Origin: Acanthochlamys bracteata
Lineage: Eukaryota > Streptophyta > Magnoliopsida > Pandanales > Velloziaceae
NCBI GenBank assembly: GCA_019914995.1
Contig: CM034126.1
Span: 6,949,001 to 7,013,000 of the forward strand
Direction of reading: 5' to 3'
Length of the DNA: 64,000 bases
Shown: positions 11,299 to 22,158 of the stretch, piece after piece
How positions within the stretch are numbered: position 1 is the stretch's first letter
Layout: each line of letters starts with the position of its first letter
Position numbers and translations under genes: made by a program
Notes under the pieces: generated by a model
What the model was told of the DNA's origin: nothing
The model's input: only the letters and a program-made list of their open reading frames with translations
The model's database searches: none

Positions 11299-11837
11299 CA
11301 TACTCAACTTCAGTAGTAGATAAATCAACTACATATCGTAAGAAAGCTTTCCAAGTTATAGTAGCACCGGTAAGAGAGAATATATAACCGGTTAAAATCT
11401 CCTACGATATAAATCTTCTGCATAGTTTGAATCAACATAGCCAACAAGTGTACAACTACTATTAGTAAACTCCAAACAAATATTTGATGTACCTCGCAAA
11501 TATCAAAGAATCCATTTAATAGCTTGCCAATGTTCTTTTTCTGAATTTTCATATATCTACTAATAACACTAATGGTATGTGAAATGTCTGGATGAGTGCA
11601 CACCATTGTATACAGAAGACAACCAATTGCACTGGTATAAGAAAGTTGAGACATAAAAGACCTCTCTTTTTCAGTTTGATGTGATAGATTTAAAAAGAGT
11701 TTGAAGTGAGCTGCGAAAGGAGTGTTAACAAGTTTAAAATGCTTTATATTGAAGCCCTGTAAAACATTTTCAATATAACTCTTATGAGACAAAAATAGCT
11801 TTCCAATTTTGCGCTCTCTGAAGATTTTCATACCCAA
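11299..11837 (-). pseudogene. Copia B RT C-terminus and RNase H, N-terminal part
   Basis: The minus strand reads SYTSAIGCLLYTMVCTHPDI and related copia RNase H-linker motifs, continuing across the foldback insertion into the piece at 9901-10094. Small frameshifts disturb it after GKLLNG. Confidence 0.8.
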
Positions 11838-11987
11838 AATTTTCTTGCAGCTCCTAAATTCTTCTTCTCAAAATTTTTATTCAGCTTGTTATTGAAATTG
11901 TAGATCTCTCACATGTTCTTTGTAGCAATTAATATATCATCAATATAGAACAACAGATAAATAAAATATCTATTATCAAGCTATTTA

Positions 11988-12247
11988 GGGTGCCTTTGGG
12001 ATTACTTATGAAATGGAGCTTTTCTAAAATAGAAGGTATTTTTATCTTTTTTGGAAAACGAGCTCTATTTTTTTTACTTCCAAAAAATAATAAAAATATG
12101 CAATAAAAAGATCTCATTACGTAAAATTTTTCTACATTATCTAAATTTTTAAATAAATTTTTTAAATACTTATAAAATATGTATTGAAAAACGTAAAATA
12201 AGGAAAAGTGAAAAAGTGGCTTTTGGTATGCACTACCAAACGCACAC
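11988..12247. mobile_element. Tourist-like MITE (260 bp) nested in copia B
   Basis: Ends are GGGTGCCTTTGGGATTAC and, inverted, GTGTGCGTTTGGTAGTGC. They are flanked by a 3-bp TTA duplication (11985-11987 and 12248-12250), as in PIF/Harbinger-derived MITEs. The interior, read on the minus strand, closely matches 56456-56710, showing a repeat family within this window. It interrupts the copia RT region. Confidence 0.85.
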
Positions 12248-12324
12248 TTAAAGTATATGCAATTGTGATATTAATTTCGGTTGTAGCTAATATCCACAAT
12301 AAGTGAGTCAAACTTTTTATACTA

Positions 12325-12708
12325 CTATCTAGGAGATTGTTTTAAACCATATAAAGACATTTTCAGCAAACAAACATGCTCTTCTTTCCCCTCAAAAATA
12401 AAACCTTCAGTTTGATGCATACAGATTTGCTCTTCTAATTCACCATAAAAGAACACAGTTTTGACATCAAATTGGTATAATTCAAAATCATGCATGACTA
12501 CTAATACAAAAAAGAGACAAATAGAAATATGCTTCACAACAGGTGAGAAAATATTATTAAAATCAACACTTAGTGCCTGCGAGTAGCCTTTTGCTACAAG
12601 CCGCGCCTTGTATTGCGCATTTACGATTTCTGAAACATCTTTCTTCTTTTTGAAAATCCATTTGCAATCAACAATTTCTTCTCTTGTGGTGGATTTACCA
12701 AAACCCAA
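12325..12708 (-). pseudogene. Copia B reverse transcriptase remnant
   Basis: The minus strand encodes CKWIFKKKKD, YKARLVAKGYSQ, FSPVVKHISI, FDVKTVFFYGELEE and SLYGLKQSPR, in the order of the copia RT domain. The normal catalytic YVDD region would lie beyond, where the MITE at 11988 interrupts it. Confidence 0.88.
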
Positions 12709-13502
12709 ATCATGTTCTTGTAATTACTCGATTTCTTTATTCATTGTAACGAGTCATTTTTCAGACTCAGAATAGGATATAGCTTTCTTGTAGGAAGTTA
12801 GTGTAGGATTATCAACAGTCTCAACAACAAATAAGGTACAAGATCTACATTACCATACCTTTGGGGTGGTATAATTGTTTTTCTTTCTCTATCTATTGCA
12901 CCTACTGTGTTGATGTGCTGGAATTTGAGATTGAGGAAATGAACTTTCTTTTTCATAAATAGACATATCAAGTGAATAAGGTTGAGAAAACACAGCAGAA
13001 GTCAGCGTGTGAGAAAAAGTGGAACTTCTGGTTTCCACAATGACCTTAGAAGAAGGTAACTGATTTTCTGAGTTTGAAGAAGCTATTGAATCCTTACTCT
13101 ACTGAAGCAAAGCTGATTTATCGAAGGTCACATCACGGCTAATTAAAAATTTAGGTGACTTAGGACCAGTACACCATAACTTGAAACTTTTGACACCAAA
13201 AGCAAAAGTAAGAAAAATTCACTTCTTGGCTCTTGGCTCTAATTTGCCGTCTTGACGTGCATATAAGCACGACAACAAACACTTTAATGTTGGAATAATC
13301 TGCAGGAGCACCAGACTATACCTCTTCTGAAGTTTTATATTCAATGGTTATAAGTGGAGAGCGGTTTATCACATAAAATGCCATAGTAACTGCTTCTGCA
13401 TAGAACTTTTTGTCAATACTGCATTGGACAACATAGAACGTGACTATTTTAAAATGAGTTATGTTAATGCGTTTTGCAACATTATTTTTTTGCGGAGTAT
13501 GA
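12709..13502 (-). pseudogene. Copia B integrase C-terminal and linker remnants
   Basis: Minus-strand sequence between RT and the Harbinger-like insertion. No frame stays open long, but it occupies the expected integrase C-terminus and linker position. Confidence 0.5.
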
Positions 13503-14378
13503 GGGTCTGTTTGGATATAGGAGTAATAAATAAGAGTAAATAAGAGTAAGATTAAACAAGAGTAGATTATTCGGGTGGAGACGAGAGTAAGAGTAATAAT
13601 TTATCTCGTCTTGTTTGGATATATTAGTAAGATTAATTAAGAGTAAATATTATTCTTATTTGGTAACTGAAGAGTAAATAAGAATAATTTTTATAAAAAG
13701 ACTGAAATATCCTTTTATGTTTTTTTTCAACTAATAAAAAAAAGCATGCAATAAAAAATAACATTGAGCAAGATCTAACTAATACAAAATACTTCAATAC
13801 TTCTACAATTAAAAAGAAGATATACATATCTAACTAACATTAAGCAGATTGAAATACTCAGTTTGGAAAACCAAAATCACAGCATATATATAGAGATCGT
13901 ATTCTGTTTCTTAAAAATATACAACTTAAAAAGATGATGTGAATCATGATATAAGGAATAAATACATCAGGGTAGCAATCTTGATGGATAATAGTTTGAT
14001 TTTCTAATATTATCCTCATTGCACAGAAGCATAAAAAGATACAACTTGAAAAATTCTTTCTTTCTTTCAAAGAACAGAAATGTCTAGTTTGAATTTTCTG
14101 CTATAACTTCTTTTCTCTTCTTGAAACTTTCAATAATGCCTCATTTCAATCCAGCTTCTTTCAAATAGCTGCTTTTATTCTGAAACTTTCATTTATTCTG
14201 CAGGAGATCATACAACAACTGAGGTCTTTTGAAGGTTTTCATCACAAGAGCCAAAGGAAAAACGAAGGAAACTAGGATCTTATTTTTGCTGAGATGAAGA
14301 AAATCAGAACGCTGAAAAGTCTTTTAATGATATTTGCGGTACTTATTTGAGCTTAAATGTTGATGAACTGCTTCACAC

Positions 14379-14603
14379 CTACATAGCACAAGCTAAGTGG
14401 AGAAAGGTTGCTTCTGACCATGGTCTGCCTATAAACTGAAGGCCAATTGACAAACCTCCCTTATTATATCCAACCTGCATTCAGAATAAAACAGAAAGTT
14501 TCTATTTTATTTTTGTTCTGTTCCAATAATTTTTCCATATTTCCAAAAAATTTCTAATAGAACCAGTACCTTTACTATTACAACAGGCAATCCAAGAAAT
14601 TTC
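14379..14603 (-). pseudogene. Captured exons of a fatty-acid-amide-hydrolase-like amidase
   Basis: Two minus-strand exons joined by a GT/AG intron read as the C-terminal region of an amidase-signature enzyme. Exon 14603-14570 gives KFLGLPVVIVK, and exon 14474-14379 gives VGYNKGG then GLQFIGRPWSEAT and FLHLACAM. The order (GLPAV..PVGY..GLP.GLQ..GRPW.EAT) matches plant fatty acid amide hydrolases, which cleave N-acylethanolamines. The second exon ends in an in-frame TAG where Gln would fit, followed by an intact donor GTGTGA. The catalytic Ser-Ser-Lys part is absent, so no activity is expected. It lies inside the Harbinger-like element, and the intron shows that genomic DNA rather than a cDNA was captured. 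Confidence 0.72.
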
Positions 14604-15456
14604 CTATTATTAAGAACCTTACCAGAGCAGCTGAAATGAACATCGACAGCAAATACAGTATTAGGACCGTATCTTAAGGAGTTCTACATGCGTTAAATTG
14701 TAAAACGAACGTATCTTAAAGCTTATTTTCAATTGGTGGTTGTCATAATGTTTCTATGATAAAGCCAAACAAATATTTGAGTTGTTTAACAAGTTCGATT
14801 CCTATTATCTGATAATTGATATTAAAAATAGATATTACACCAGCTTTGCACTTCACAGCTTTGCTATGAGATTGTTGTTCAAGCTTCATCTTGGACTATA
14901 TCCTACAAATGCAGCTTGACATGGCATTCTAATAGTAAGAAAGGAGCCATTGACTTTCTTGCATAGGACTATTCTAATCATAGTCAACAGAATCATGTCA
15001 ATGTCTATTAAAATAAAATAAATTCTAGTTCATAAATGGAATCTAAGAGAGCTGATTTAACAAAAGGGACATATCTAATTCAAATAAGAATAAAATAAGA
15101 AGCTTAAAATTGTGCAATTACAAAAATATTACATGAATTAGCCAAAATCATAATCCAATTGCGTTCGCTCCGATATAATTCCTATTGTAACCTATACAAA
15201 CATCAAGCATGACGTACTATTTGAGCAAATGCTACCTGGTTCAAAGCATAGATTTATTGGATTAAAAGACTAAAAATTTCTGAGCTTCTTTGATGTCCTT
15301 TTTCAAAAGCATCATTCGTAAAAATGATCTCATACTAATTAAACAACTGAAACAATTAAAGGGCCGTAATGACTCAAATATACATTACCAACCTAGCATT
15401 TTATCAATTGATCATGATTTATTTAAAAGTGAATCTCAAAGATGGAAGAATCAAAC

Positions 15457-15546
15457 CTCAATTGGAACATCAACGAAGAGAAGCTGTAGCTTGCCATCAA
15501 CCTCTGTAAAAGAGTATCTAACGGTGTCGATCCTTTTGCTAAATCC
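15457..15546 (-). pseudogene. Exon-like fragment inside the Harbinger-like element
   Basis: The minus strand has a 90-nt open block of 30 codons between an acceptor (TTTACTTGATTAG) and a donor (GAG/GTTTGA). It reads GFSKRIDTVRYS and DGKLQLLFVDVP, clearly protein-like, but I do not recognise the family. It may come from the same source gene as the amidase exons or from a second captured gene. Confidence 0.45.
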
Positions 15547-15945
15547 CTAATCAAGTAAAAAATTTCCTAAACAACACTGACTCCATCAAGATGCAGCTCA
15601 GTTTCACTAGCGAGACCAATCCGAGATCGACGGTGGCGAGGCGCGGCGCAAGCGAGAGTAGAGACGAGCAGCAAGGAGTGAAAGAAGAACAAAAAAATAA
15701 TGTGGTTAATACAACAAAACTTAAAGGATAATATGGGAATTCACTGACTACAATAGACATAGAAATTCTCTTCACTTGGTTACACCCCATATTGAGGTGT
15801 AACGAATTACTCTCAAATGAAGATTAATAGGAAGAAATTTTACTCTCGATTAATCTTATGAATTGATTGCCAAACAAGAGCAACGGAGAGCAATTAGTTC
15901 ACTTACTCCTAATTACTCCCTCTTACTCTCAATCCAAACATAGCC

Positions 15946-17678
15946 TAAGGGATTATATAATACCTTACAATTTCTTGATTCAAATAGAAGCTATTAAACT
16001 TTCCACTGCAGAATTCAAGACCATTATCTATTCTTAGCAGCTTAATCTATCTCCATGTTTACTTCTTAATCAAAGACTTTCATTGTTGAAGGTTTCAAAC
16101 GCCTGACTCTTTCATTTTAAGAAGAAAATCCAAACTTTTTTCTCGAGAAGTCATCAATATAATTGAGCATATAACGGGCACCACCTTTGGAGGAAACTTG
16201 TGAAGGACCCCAACGAAGAATGAATATAATCTAAAGTGCCTTTCGTTTGATAGACTACTGCGCTGAAAGCAATTTTTTTTTGCTTGCCAAAAAGATAATG
16301 TTCACAAAAATCTACATTGCCAATTTTTTAGTTACACAACAAACCTCTTTTGTTCAGAATTTCTAAACCTCTCTGACTCATATGGCTCATTCTCATGTGC
16401 CATAATTTAGTAAGTCAGCTTCAAAGAGAGATGAAGAAGCAACAGCTATTGAATCGAAGACAGTGCTACCATCCAGAAGATATAAAGTGACAATCTTCTT
16501 TGCCTTCGTAACTATCAAATTTCCTCAGCAAATCTTCATGGTTCTATCTTTAGCTGAGAATTTACATCCATTATAATTAAGAGTGCCCAAAAAAATACGG
16601 TTTCTTTTCAAGTAAGGTACAAATCTAACATTAGTTCGAGTTCTCACAACTCTATCATACATCTTAATTTGAAATGTCTCTATTCCAATGGCTTTGTAAA
16701 CAACATCACTAGCCATATTGATAACTCAATCTTTAACTGAGTCATATGTGGAGAAAAAATTCCGATTGGAACATATGATAGGAACAAATAGAATCCAATA
16801 TCCATTCATCCTTGAATTTAGATCTATAATCATCAACAATAGCAAGAATCGAAACATGATCTTCGGCAATACTTGCATCTACAGAGTCTTCAGACTTTAC
16901 CTCTTGACTTTGCTCGACTCTCTCTATTTATTCTTCAGCTTGAAATACTCATATATGTGATGTCATGGCTTCTTACAGTCGCTACAAGTAATATTTCTGT
17001 TCCTTGATTTTGATCTAAATTGTGGTCTTAGTGGCAGCAGCGCCTTCTGAGTAATTCTCCCCCTCGCAAAAAGAGCATCATTAGATGTAGAAGATGATGT
17101 ACCTGCAGAAACAAGTTTGTTGTCAATAACGTCTTTAAACAACAAAGATGTCTTAACGTCTTCAATATAATGGTTTCTCTACCATACAAAAAGATGTCTG
17201 GAAAGTGCGTATACAATTGGGGTAAAGAGCACAACAATAATAATGCTTGATCTTCATTACCAATCTTCACATCAAGATTTTACAAATTCATAATAATGAA
17301 ACTAAACTGGTTGATGTGTGATTTAATAGACGTGTCGTCGACCATACGAAGTGTATAAAACTGCTCCTTTGTTGTTAGCCAATTTGCGAGAGACTATCAT
17401 ATACAACGACTCTAACTTTAGCCACAAAGTTGTTGCAATCCTCTCACCTAACACTTCTTTAAGAACGGAATCTGATAGACAAAGTTGGATGACAGTCAAG
17501 ACTTGATCATCCAATTCATCCCACTGACTATCTAACATATTAGCAGATTTTTTCTCCTTTCCGGATAAAGTAATCTTCAATTTTTGTTGTGTCAATACAG
17601 CATATATTCGAACACGTCATAGACCAAAGTTGATATTGCCGTCGAATTTCTCAATGTCAAACTTTGTGACTGACATTT
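15946..17678 (-). pseudogene. Copia B gag and integrase remnants
   Basis: Minus-strand blocks run from right to left in copia order. Gag is at 17595-17323 (SQWDELDDQVLTVIQLCLSD, WLKLESLYM). The zinc-knuckle start CSDCKKP is near 16965. A GAG-pre-integrase-like stretch lies at 16716-16525 (MYDRVVRTRTNVRFVPYL). Integrase scraps follow to 15946. Several frameshifts and stops separate them. Confidence 0.78.
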
Positions 17679-17692
17679 TGGCTCTGATACCA
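17679..17692 (-). other. Primer-binding site of copia element B
   Basis: The plus strand reads TGGCTCTGATACCA, i.e. TGGTATCAGAGCCA on the minus strand, three bases from the inner edge of the right LTR. This sets the element's orientation. Confidence 0.9.
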
Positions 17693-17695
17693 ATT

Positions 17696-18439
17696 TGTTT
17701 GAATGGAGAGATAGCAGAAGCACTGTAGAACTAAGTAATTTGGAAGTAAAGTAAGATTGCTTCTAACAAGTAAATAATCAAGAGATCTACTTAATACACG
17801 ATACTTAGTGATTAATCTTTCCAAATCTAATAAAAAACAATTGCCAAAAACATAAATGACATCAAGAGCAAGAAAATAACAATAATAAATGAAGACAATA
17901 TTTAACGTGGCTCGGCTTTAGAAAGAAAATCTACGTCTACGGAGAGGAAAGGGGAAATTCCACTATGTAATTGCGAAGCTTACAAAATATTGGTGTAAAA
18001 GATAGCAAAATCTTGTAAAAGCTCTAATTAGAAGATGAAAGAACTCTCTAGAGAAAGAGAAGTGAAAAAATAAGCTTTTGACAACCAATACATACTTTTT
18101 TCAAGAAAAACTCATGTAGAAAAAGGTTGAAATAAAAAATTAAAAAAAAGAGAGCTAAAACAAAAAATCTCCCAAATTCTGCTTGAGGTTTACAATTGGC
18201 CGTGCAGAAATCGAGAACAGGTCGATAACTGAGGCAAAGGTTGATAAAAGACTTACAACTCCTTTTCAAAAAGAGAAGTGATTGCATTATGACCATAAAA
18301 GATCGAAAGATACTATAGCAAAGCCGCCCAAAGCCCAATAGAGATCATATAAGGTTGATAACACCTTTAAGGTCGTTAAAAGGTCTACAAAAGACCTCAA
18401 ACTTGGTTGTCCAAGGTCGGAATCAAAGGCAAAACATAA
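17696..18439 (-). repeat. 5' LTR of copia element B
   Basis: Pairs with 8254-8865 and is the fuller copy of the two. The outer end reads ACATAA where ACATAACA is expected, a likely loss of CA, directly followed by the TACAA duplication. A third, partial copy of this LTR family lies at 49875-50219. Confidence 0.83.
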
Positions 18440-18444
18440 TACAA

Positions 18445-19993
18445 AATATACAACCTAAAATTCCATATAAATAATATATACAATAAATATGCGGAAAAAT
18501 TAGTTCTATTATTTTACCACCTCTCCATAAGTATTTACGTCTCCTATATTTTCTCTTTAGAATTTAGCCCAAAAATAAAACTAGCAAAAGTTTTTAGCCG
18601 CCCCTTTGCAAAGGACAAAAACAAGTTGTCCCTCACATTGTAACATTATAACTAAATTAAATCATATTTTATTGTCCATTGTTTATATATATTAGCAAAC
18701 TTGATGGCATGCTCTCTGTTAAGTCATCCTTCCGGTCGTTCCTATCGTCATGGTTAACTAGTAGTTAAGGAAGTAGAAAAGAGATTAAAAAAATAGGAGC
18801 AATTCCAAAACCGCATAACAACAACACATACTTAACATCATCCAAGTTATGACCACTAGAAATGTAAGGATTCATAGTTTTTAAGGTTCTGGTGATTTTA
18901 AATACGTATTATTTTGAGTTTTAAAATTGTTTTATTTTGAAATTATTTAAATGATAAAAAAAAGATAATATATATATTTTTATTTTTTTTGTCATCTTGA
19001 TCAAAAAGTCAAATGAAGGTTGATTCGTGATCGATTGAGTTAAAATTTTATAAATATATTTTTAACTCATATTTTTCATATCTAACGGTCAAGTTCAAAT
19101 TTAGAGCCTTGATCGATAGGACAGTATTGATGTGCACTAATGTGCGTTTAAGAAGTTATGTATGCTACGGTATACAATTTATCTATAATTTTCAAACTTT
19201 AAAAAATTTTAAGATAAAAAATTTAGTAGAAAATATAAAAAAAATTGAAATGAAAAGTAATATCATAAGCATTGCAAATGTTCCCTAAGGTGAAATGGAA
19301 ATATTATGAAACTGTTCCCTACAACATGTTAGAGACTGAGTCCCCGAACTTATTTCTTCCTTCTAATTTAAATTCGAATCATTTCATATATTTTAATTAC
19401 TATTCTAAAATTTAATCTTATTTTTCTATCAAAGTTTATTTCTCTTAAACTTTTATTTCATCTCTAGTTTACATACTTTGTTACCGCTTTAAATTCTATT
19501 TTATCGATTCTATTTTTCATAAAATCTACTTCTTTAGAAATTATTTTATGAAATTCACTTTCAAGAAGCTGAAAGCTTGAAACATGCACTCAAAGTCGGT
19601 TATTAAAAAAAAAACCAACGACTATCCGAAAAGGAGAATTAGCTTTTACTTGGAACCGGCCGCTGCCATGAGATCTCCACCTCCACTAATCTCATTCATA
19701 TCCCTCTTCTCTTACTTACTCCTGTTTCACTCACGCTGCTGCTACTGCTTCTTTGTCTCTAATGACAAGACTCTTGCTAAAGTTACTAGTTTCTGCGGTT
19801 ATTTCATCGCCACTGTTTTGAAGTTTAGTCATTGAGCAATATAATAATTATCTTGGCTAATTTTTCTTTTATTCTTTTGTGAATGAATTAATTCCAGGCA
19901 TGAGAATATGTTTTCTGTCTTTTTTTTTTTGTTTGAATTATCACAAGAAGAGTTCGCTCTTATGTCTTCTTCCACTTCTTCTCAAAACTACCC
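18445..19993. other. AT-rich intergenic DNA
   Basis: No gene or structured repeat is seen. The frame at 19584-19835 contains a hydrophobic stretch (PPPLISFISLFSYLLLFHS) but has no family match and no clear splice context. It could be the remnant 5' region of the downstream pseudogene's source gene. Confidence 0.4.
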
Positions 19994-22158
19994 ATGATCC
20001 ATTCCCAAAACCTCCGAAACTTCCTCCCTCCACACTCAATCCTTCCCTCCCTGGCCCTCCATCTCCATTCCCACAATGCCTATCTCGCCTTTCCCAAGCT
20101 CTCTTCTATTCCTAGATTGCCCCTCTTTTGCCTCGCAATCAATTCTCTCACCTAAACCTCCTCGATGATGCTACCATCGCCTCTAAGTGTTTGACTACAA
20201 CGAATAAATTAGATGAGTCCCAAATGAAGAAAAAATACAAAATGAAATATGTTCATATACTAGAAAGTTTCTAAATCCATTGATTTAAATTTTTGAGTTG
20301 CATTCACTTTTATAGTATATGGGCAGGATAGTTGAGTAAGATCCTTATCTTGGGTTGGCTACTCGAATATTGTATTCTCCAACAAGTGATATTATAGCCG
20401 ATAGTTCGATAGGGCTCCTGAGTAACTGACGCAAGTCGTGGCTCTCTTGGTAGCATGATGAGCTAGTTAATAATAATATAACTCTCATGAGCTCTACATA
20501 GTAAGTGATGATCCAGATAGTTGGGCTCTGAATGTTTTTGGTGCGTGATAGCGGTGCTTAGATGAGAAGAAAAAATGTAAATAATTCATCTTTAAAGGAA
20601 AGATTGTTGACTATAAAAAATGAGTTGATTAGCCCACATGGAAAAAGAAGAGACATAAAAAAAGTTCATTCGCTAGAAGTTTCTAATATATTGATTTAAA
20701 CTTTTGGATTGCGTTAGACTTTATATAATATGTTGTTGACAAGATATTTGAGTAATTCTTACCTTGGGCTGAGTCCTCTATATTTTATATCCCCACCACT
20801 GAGATCGTAAAGTGCTTTCGGAAACTGGAAGACAGAATTTTCCACTAGGAGGAAGCCCTTGCCTTAGCATGCTTGAAAGTCGCGACTAAAATTATCAAAT
20901 TGCCATCGCCTGAAGAATACTAAATTGCCATGGATTTTGCTCTCAGAGCTATCACCATCTTCCAGAACTCTGGTGAAGCACCACTTAAAATCACCGAGGC
21001 GCTCTATGTGCTTTGTTTTGCAAAGTTTCAAGCTTGGAAGGCTTCAGAATAGCATTGAATCTCTGCGGAGTGCGTTCTGTAGAGTTAAGATCAGAACTGA
21101 ATGCCGGCGCTGAGGCGAAAAGTTTGAGTCTTGCTGTCAGTTCCAGCTGAGCAAGACAAAAGTAGAAATGGGTCGGAGGTACAGTGTGGTGAGTAACTTG
21201 AGGAAGGCATTGGTGGTGAAAGAATCATTGTTGGTGCAAGGCAGCTGGAAATTTGCTAACGACTAAGAGCTTTGCGGAGGCTTGCAATGCTGTCTTGGAT
21301 TTTCGAGAGGCTCTGTCCATGTCTCTTAAGGCGTCGGAAATTTATGAAAGCAAGTTTGGGTAGGACCCAATGGAGGTGGTAGGGATTCGGCAATTCTTGG
21401 AGTAGTGTATATTGGGTTGGGGGAGAGTGGGAAGGCACTGCTGCAGTATGAGGCTGCAAGGCCCTGGAGAGATTGGGTGTGTAGATGATTTGTTGGTTGA
21501 GGTTAATATTGAATCTTCTCCTGTGCTCATTGATGTGGACAGGCTTGATGCGATCAACACTCTGAAAGGTGCAATACAAAGATTGGACAAGGAGATTGAG
21601 TTGCGAGCAAAAGTCTCTTCATTAATGGACAAGACTATGTTTGATCAGGAGAAGTTTTATATGCCAAAAGATGCTTGGAGATATCATCCAGTCCTTGACA
21701 AGAAGGATATGGAGCCGCCGGTGAAGGTTGCTGAAGTCTTACAGAGGTATCAATGTATATGAGGCAATGAGTGAGTTTGGATTGCCATGTCTTTGACTAA
21801 GAGGACACTCGTTATACATGAAAGGCTCCCAGAAGAGAGGCACCTTGAGGGCAGTATCTCAGCAAGACTTGGCTGGTTCCATCTTTTGACGGGCATAGTT
21901 GCTCAGGCTGTTCTTTATCTTATGAATGCGCCGTTGAGAGGCTGAACAGAAGCTTTGGGTCAATACATTTTGTGTTAGGATTTTCTTACAAACATTTGGG
22001 TCAAGCATACATAAAAATGGACCAGCCTCACTCTGCTATAAAGGTACTTGTACTTGCAAAGAGCATCATTGATGCATGCTTCGGGCAGCAGAACCAGGAC
22101 TCCATTGAAGCGCGTCAGTGCCTTGGATATGCATATGGGTCATATGGAGGGCATTGTT
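19994..22158 (+). pseudogene. Intronless TPR (kinesin-light-chain-like) pseudogene
   Basis: Translation in shifting frames gives a coherent tetratricopeptide protein. It opens with a Leu/Ser/His-rich leader from ATG 19994 (MIHSQNLRNFLPPHSI), possibly an organelle transit peptide. Helical repeats follow: EEALALACLKVATKI, MDFALRAITIFQNSGE, DRLDAINTLKGAIQRLDKEI, LGFSYKHLGQAYIKMDQPHS and AIKVLVLAKSIID. There are stops or frameshifts roughly every 100-200 bp. No introns are visible, so it is either a processed copy or the decayed copy of an intronless gene. The last repeat (SIEARQCLGYAYGSYGG) is followed by unrelated sequence, so the C-terminus is lost. About 620 bp within it belongs to a TRIM-like insertion. 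The family resembles plant mitochondrial-type KLC-like TPR proteins; the exact orthologue is uncertain. Confidence 0.78.
20188..20807 (+). mobile_element. TRIM-like mini LTR element inside the TPR pseudogene
   Basis: Two direct repeats of about 195 bp (20188-20384, from TGTTTGAC to CCAACA; 20605-20798, from TGTTGACT to CCACCA) flank a 220-bp noncoding interior. A degraded primer-binding site (GTGATATTATAGCC) follows the first repeat, and a purine tract (AAAGGAAAGAT) precedes the second. The TPR frame continues from ...GCCTCTAAG at 20187 to TGCTTTCGG at 20813, so this is a genuine insertion. The duplication is imperfect (CTAAG against TAAAG), with a few extra bases on the right. Confidence 0.72.

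Larger units (their letters stand above)
13503..15945. mobile_element. Harbinger-like nonautonomous transposon (2.44 kb) carrying host exons
   Basis: Ends are GGGTCTGTTTGGATATAG and, inverted, GGCTATGTTTGGATTGAG. Further AGTAA/TTACT-rich subterminal similarity (GAGTAATAAATAAGAGTAA against its inverted counterpart) follows. Flanking trinucleotides are TGA and TAA, an imperfect 3-bp duplication. I find no transposase. The interior contains exon-like minus-strand fragments (14379-14603 and 15457-15546), so this is a Pack-type element or a deletion derivative that captured genes. Confidence 0.72.
8254..18439 (-). mobile_element. Ty1/copia LTR retrotransposon B, hosting four nested insertions
   Basis: A minus-strand element bounded by two LTRs of about 612 and 744 bp with a TACAA target duplication. 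The primer-binding site is at 17679-17692 and a polypurine tract (CAAGGTGGAGATTTG read on the minus strand) touches the left LTR. Gag, pol and RNase H remnants appear in the correct order from right to left. Removing four inserts (9034-9815, 10095-11293, 11988-12247, 13503-15945) leaves about 5.5 kb, a normal full-length copia size. This shows the 10-kb region is one old retroelement that served as a landing site. All reading frames are broken. Confidence 0.9.
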
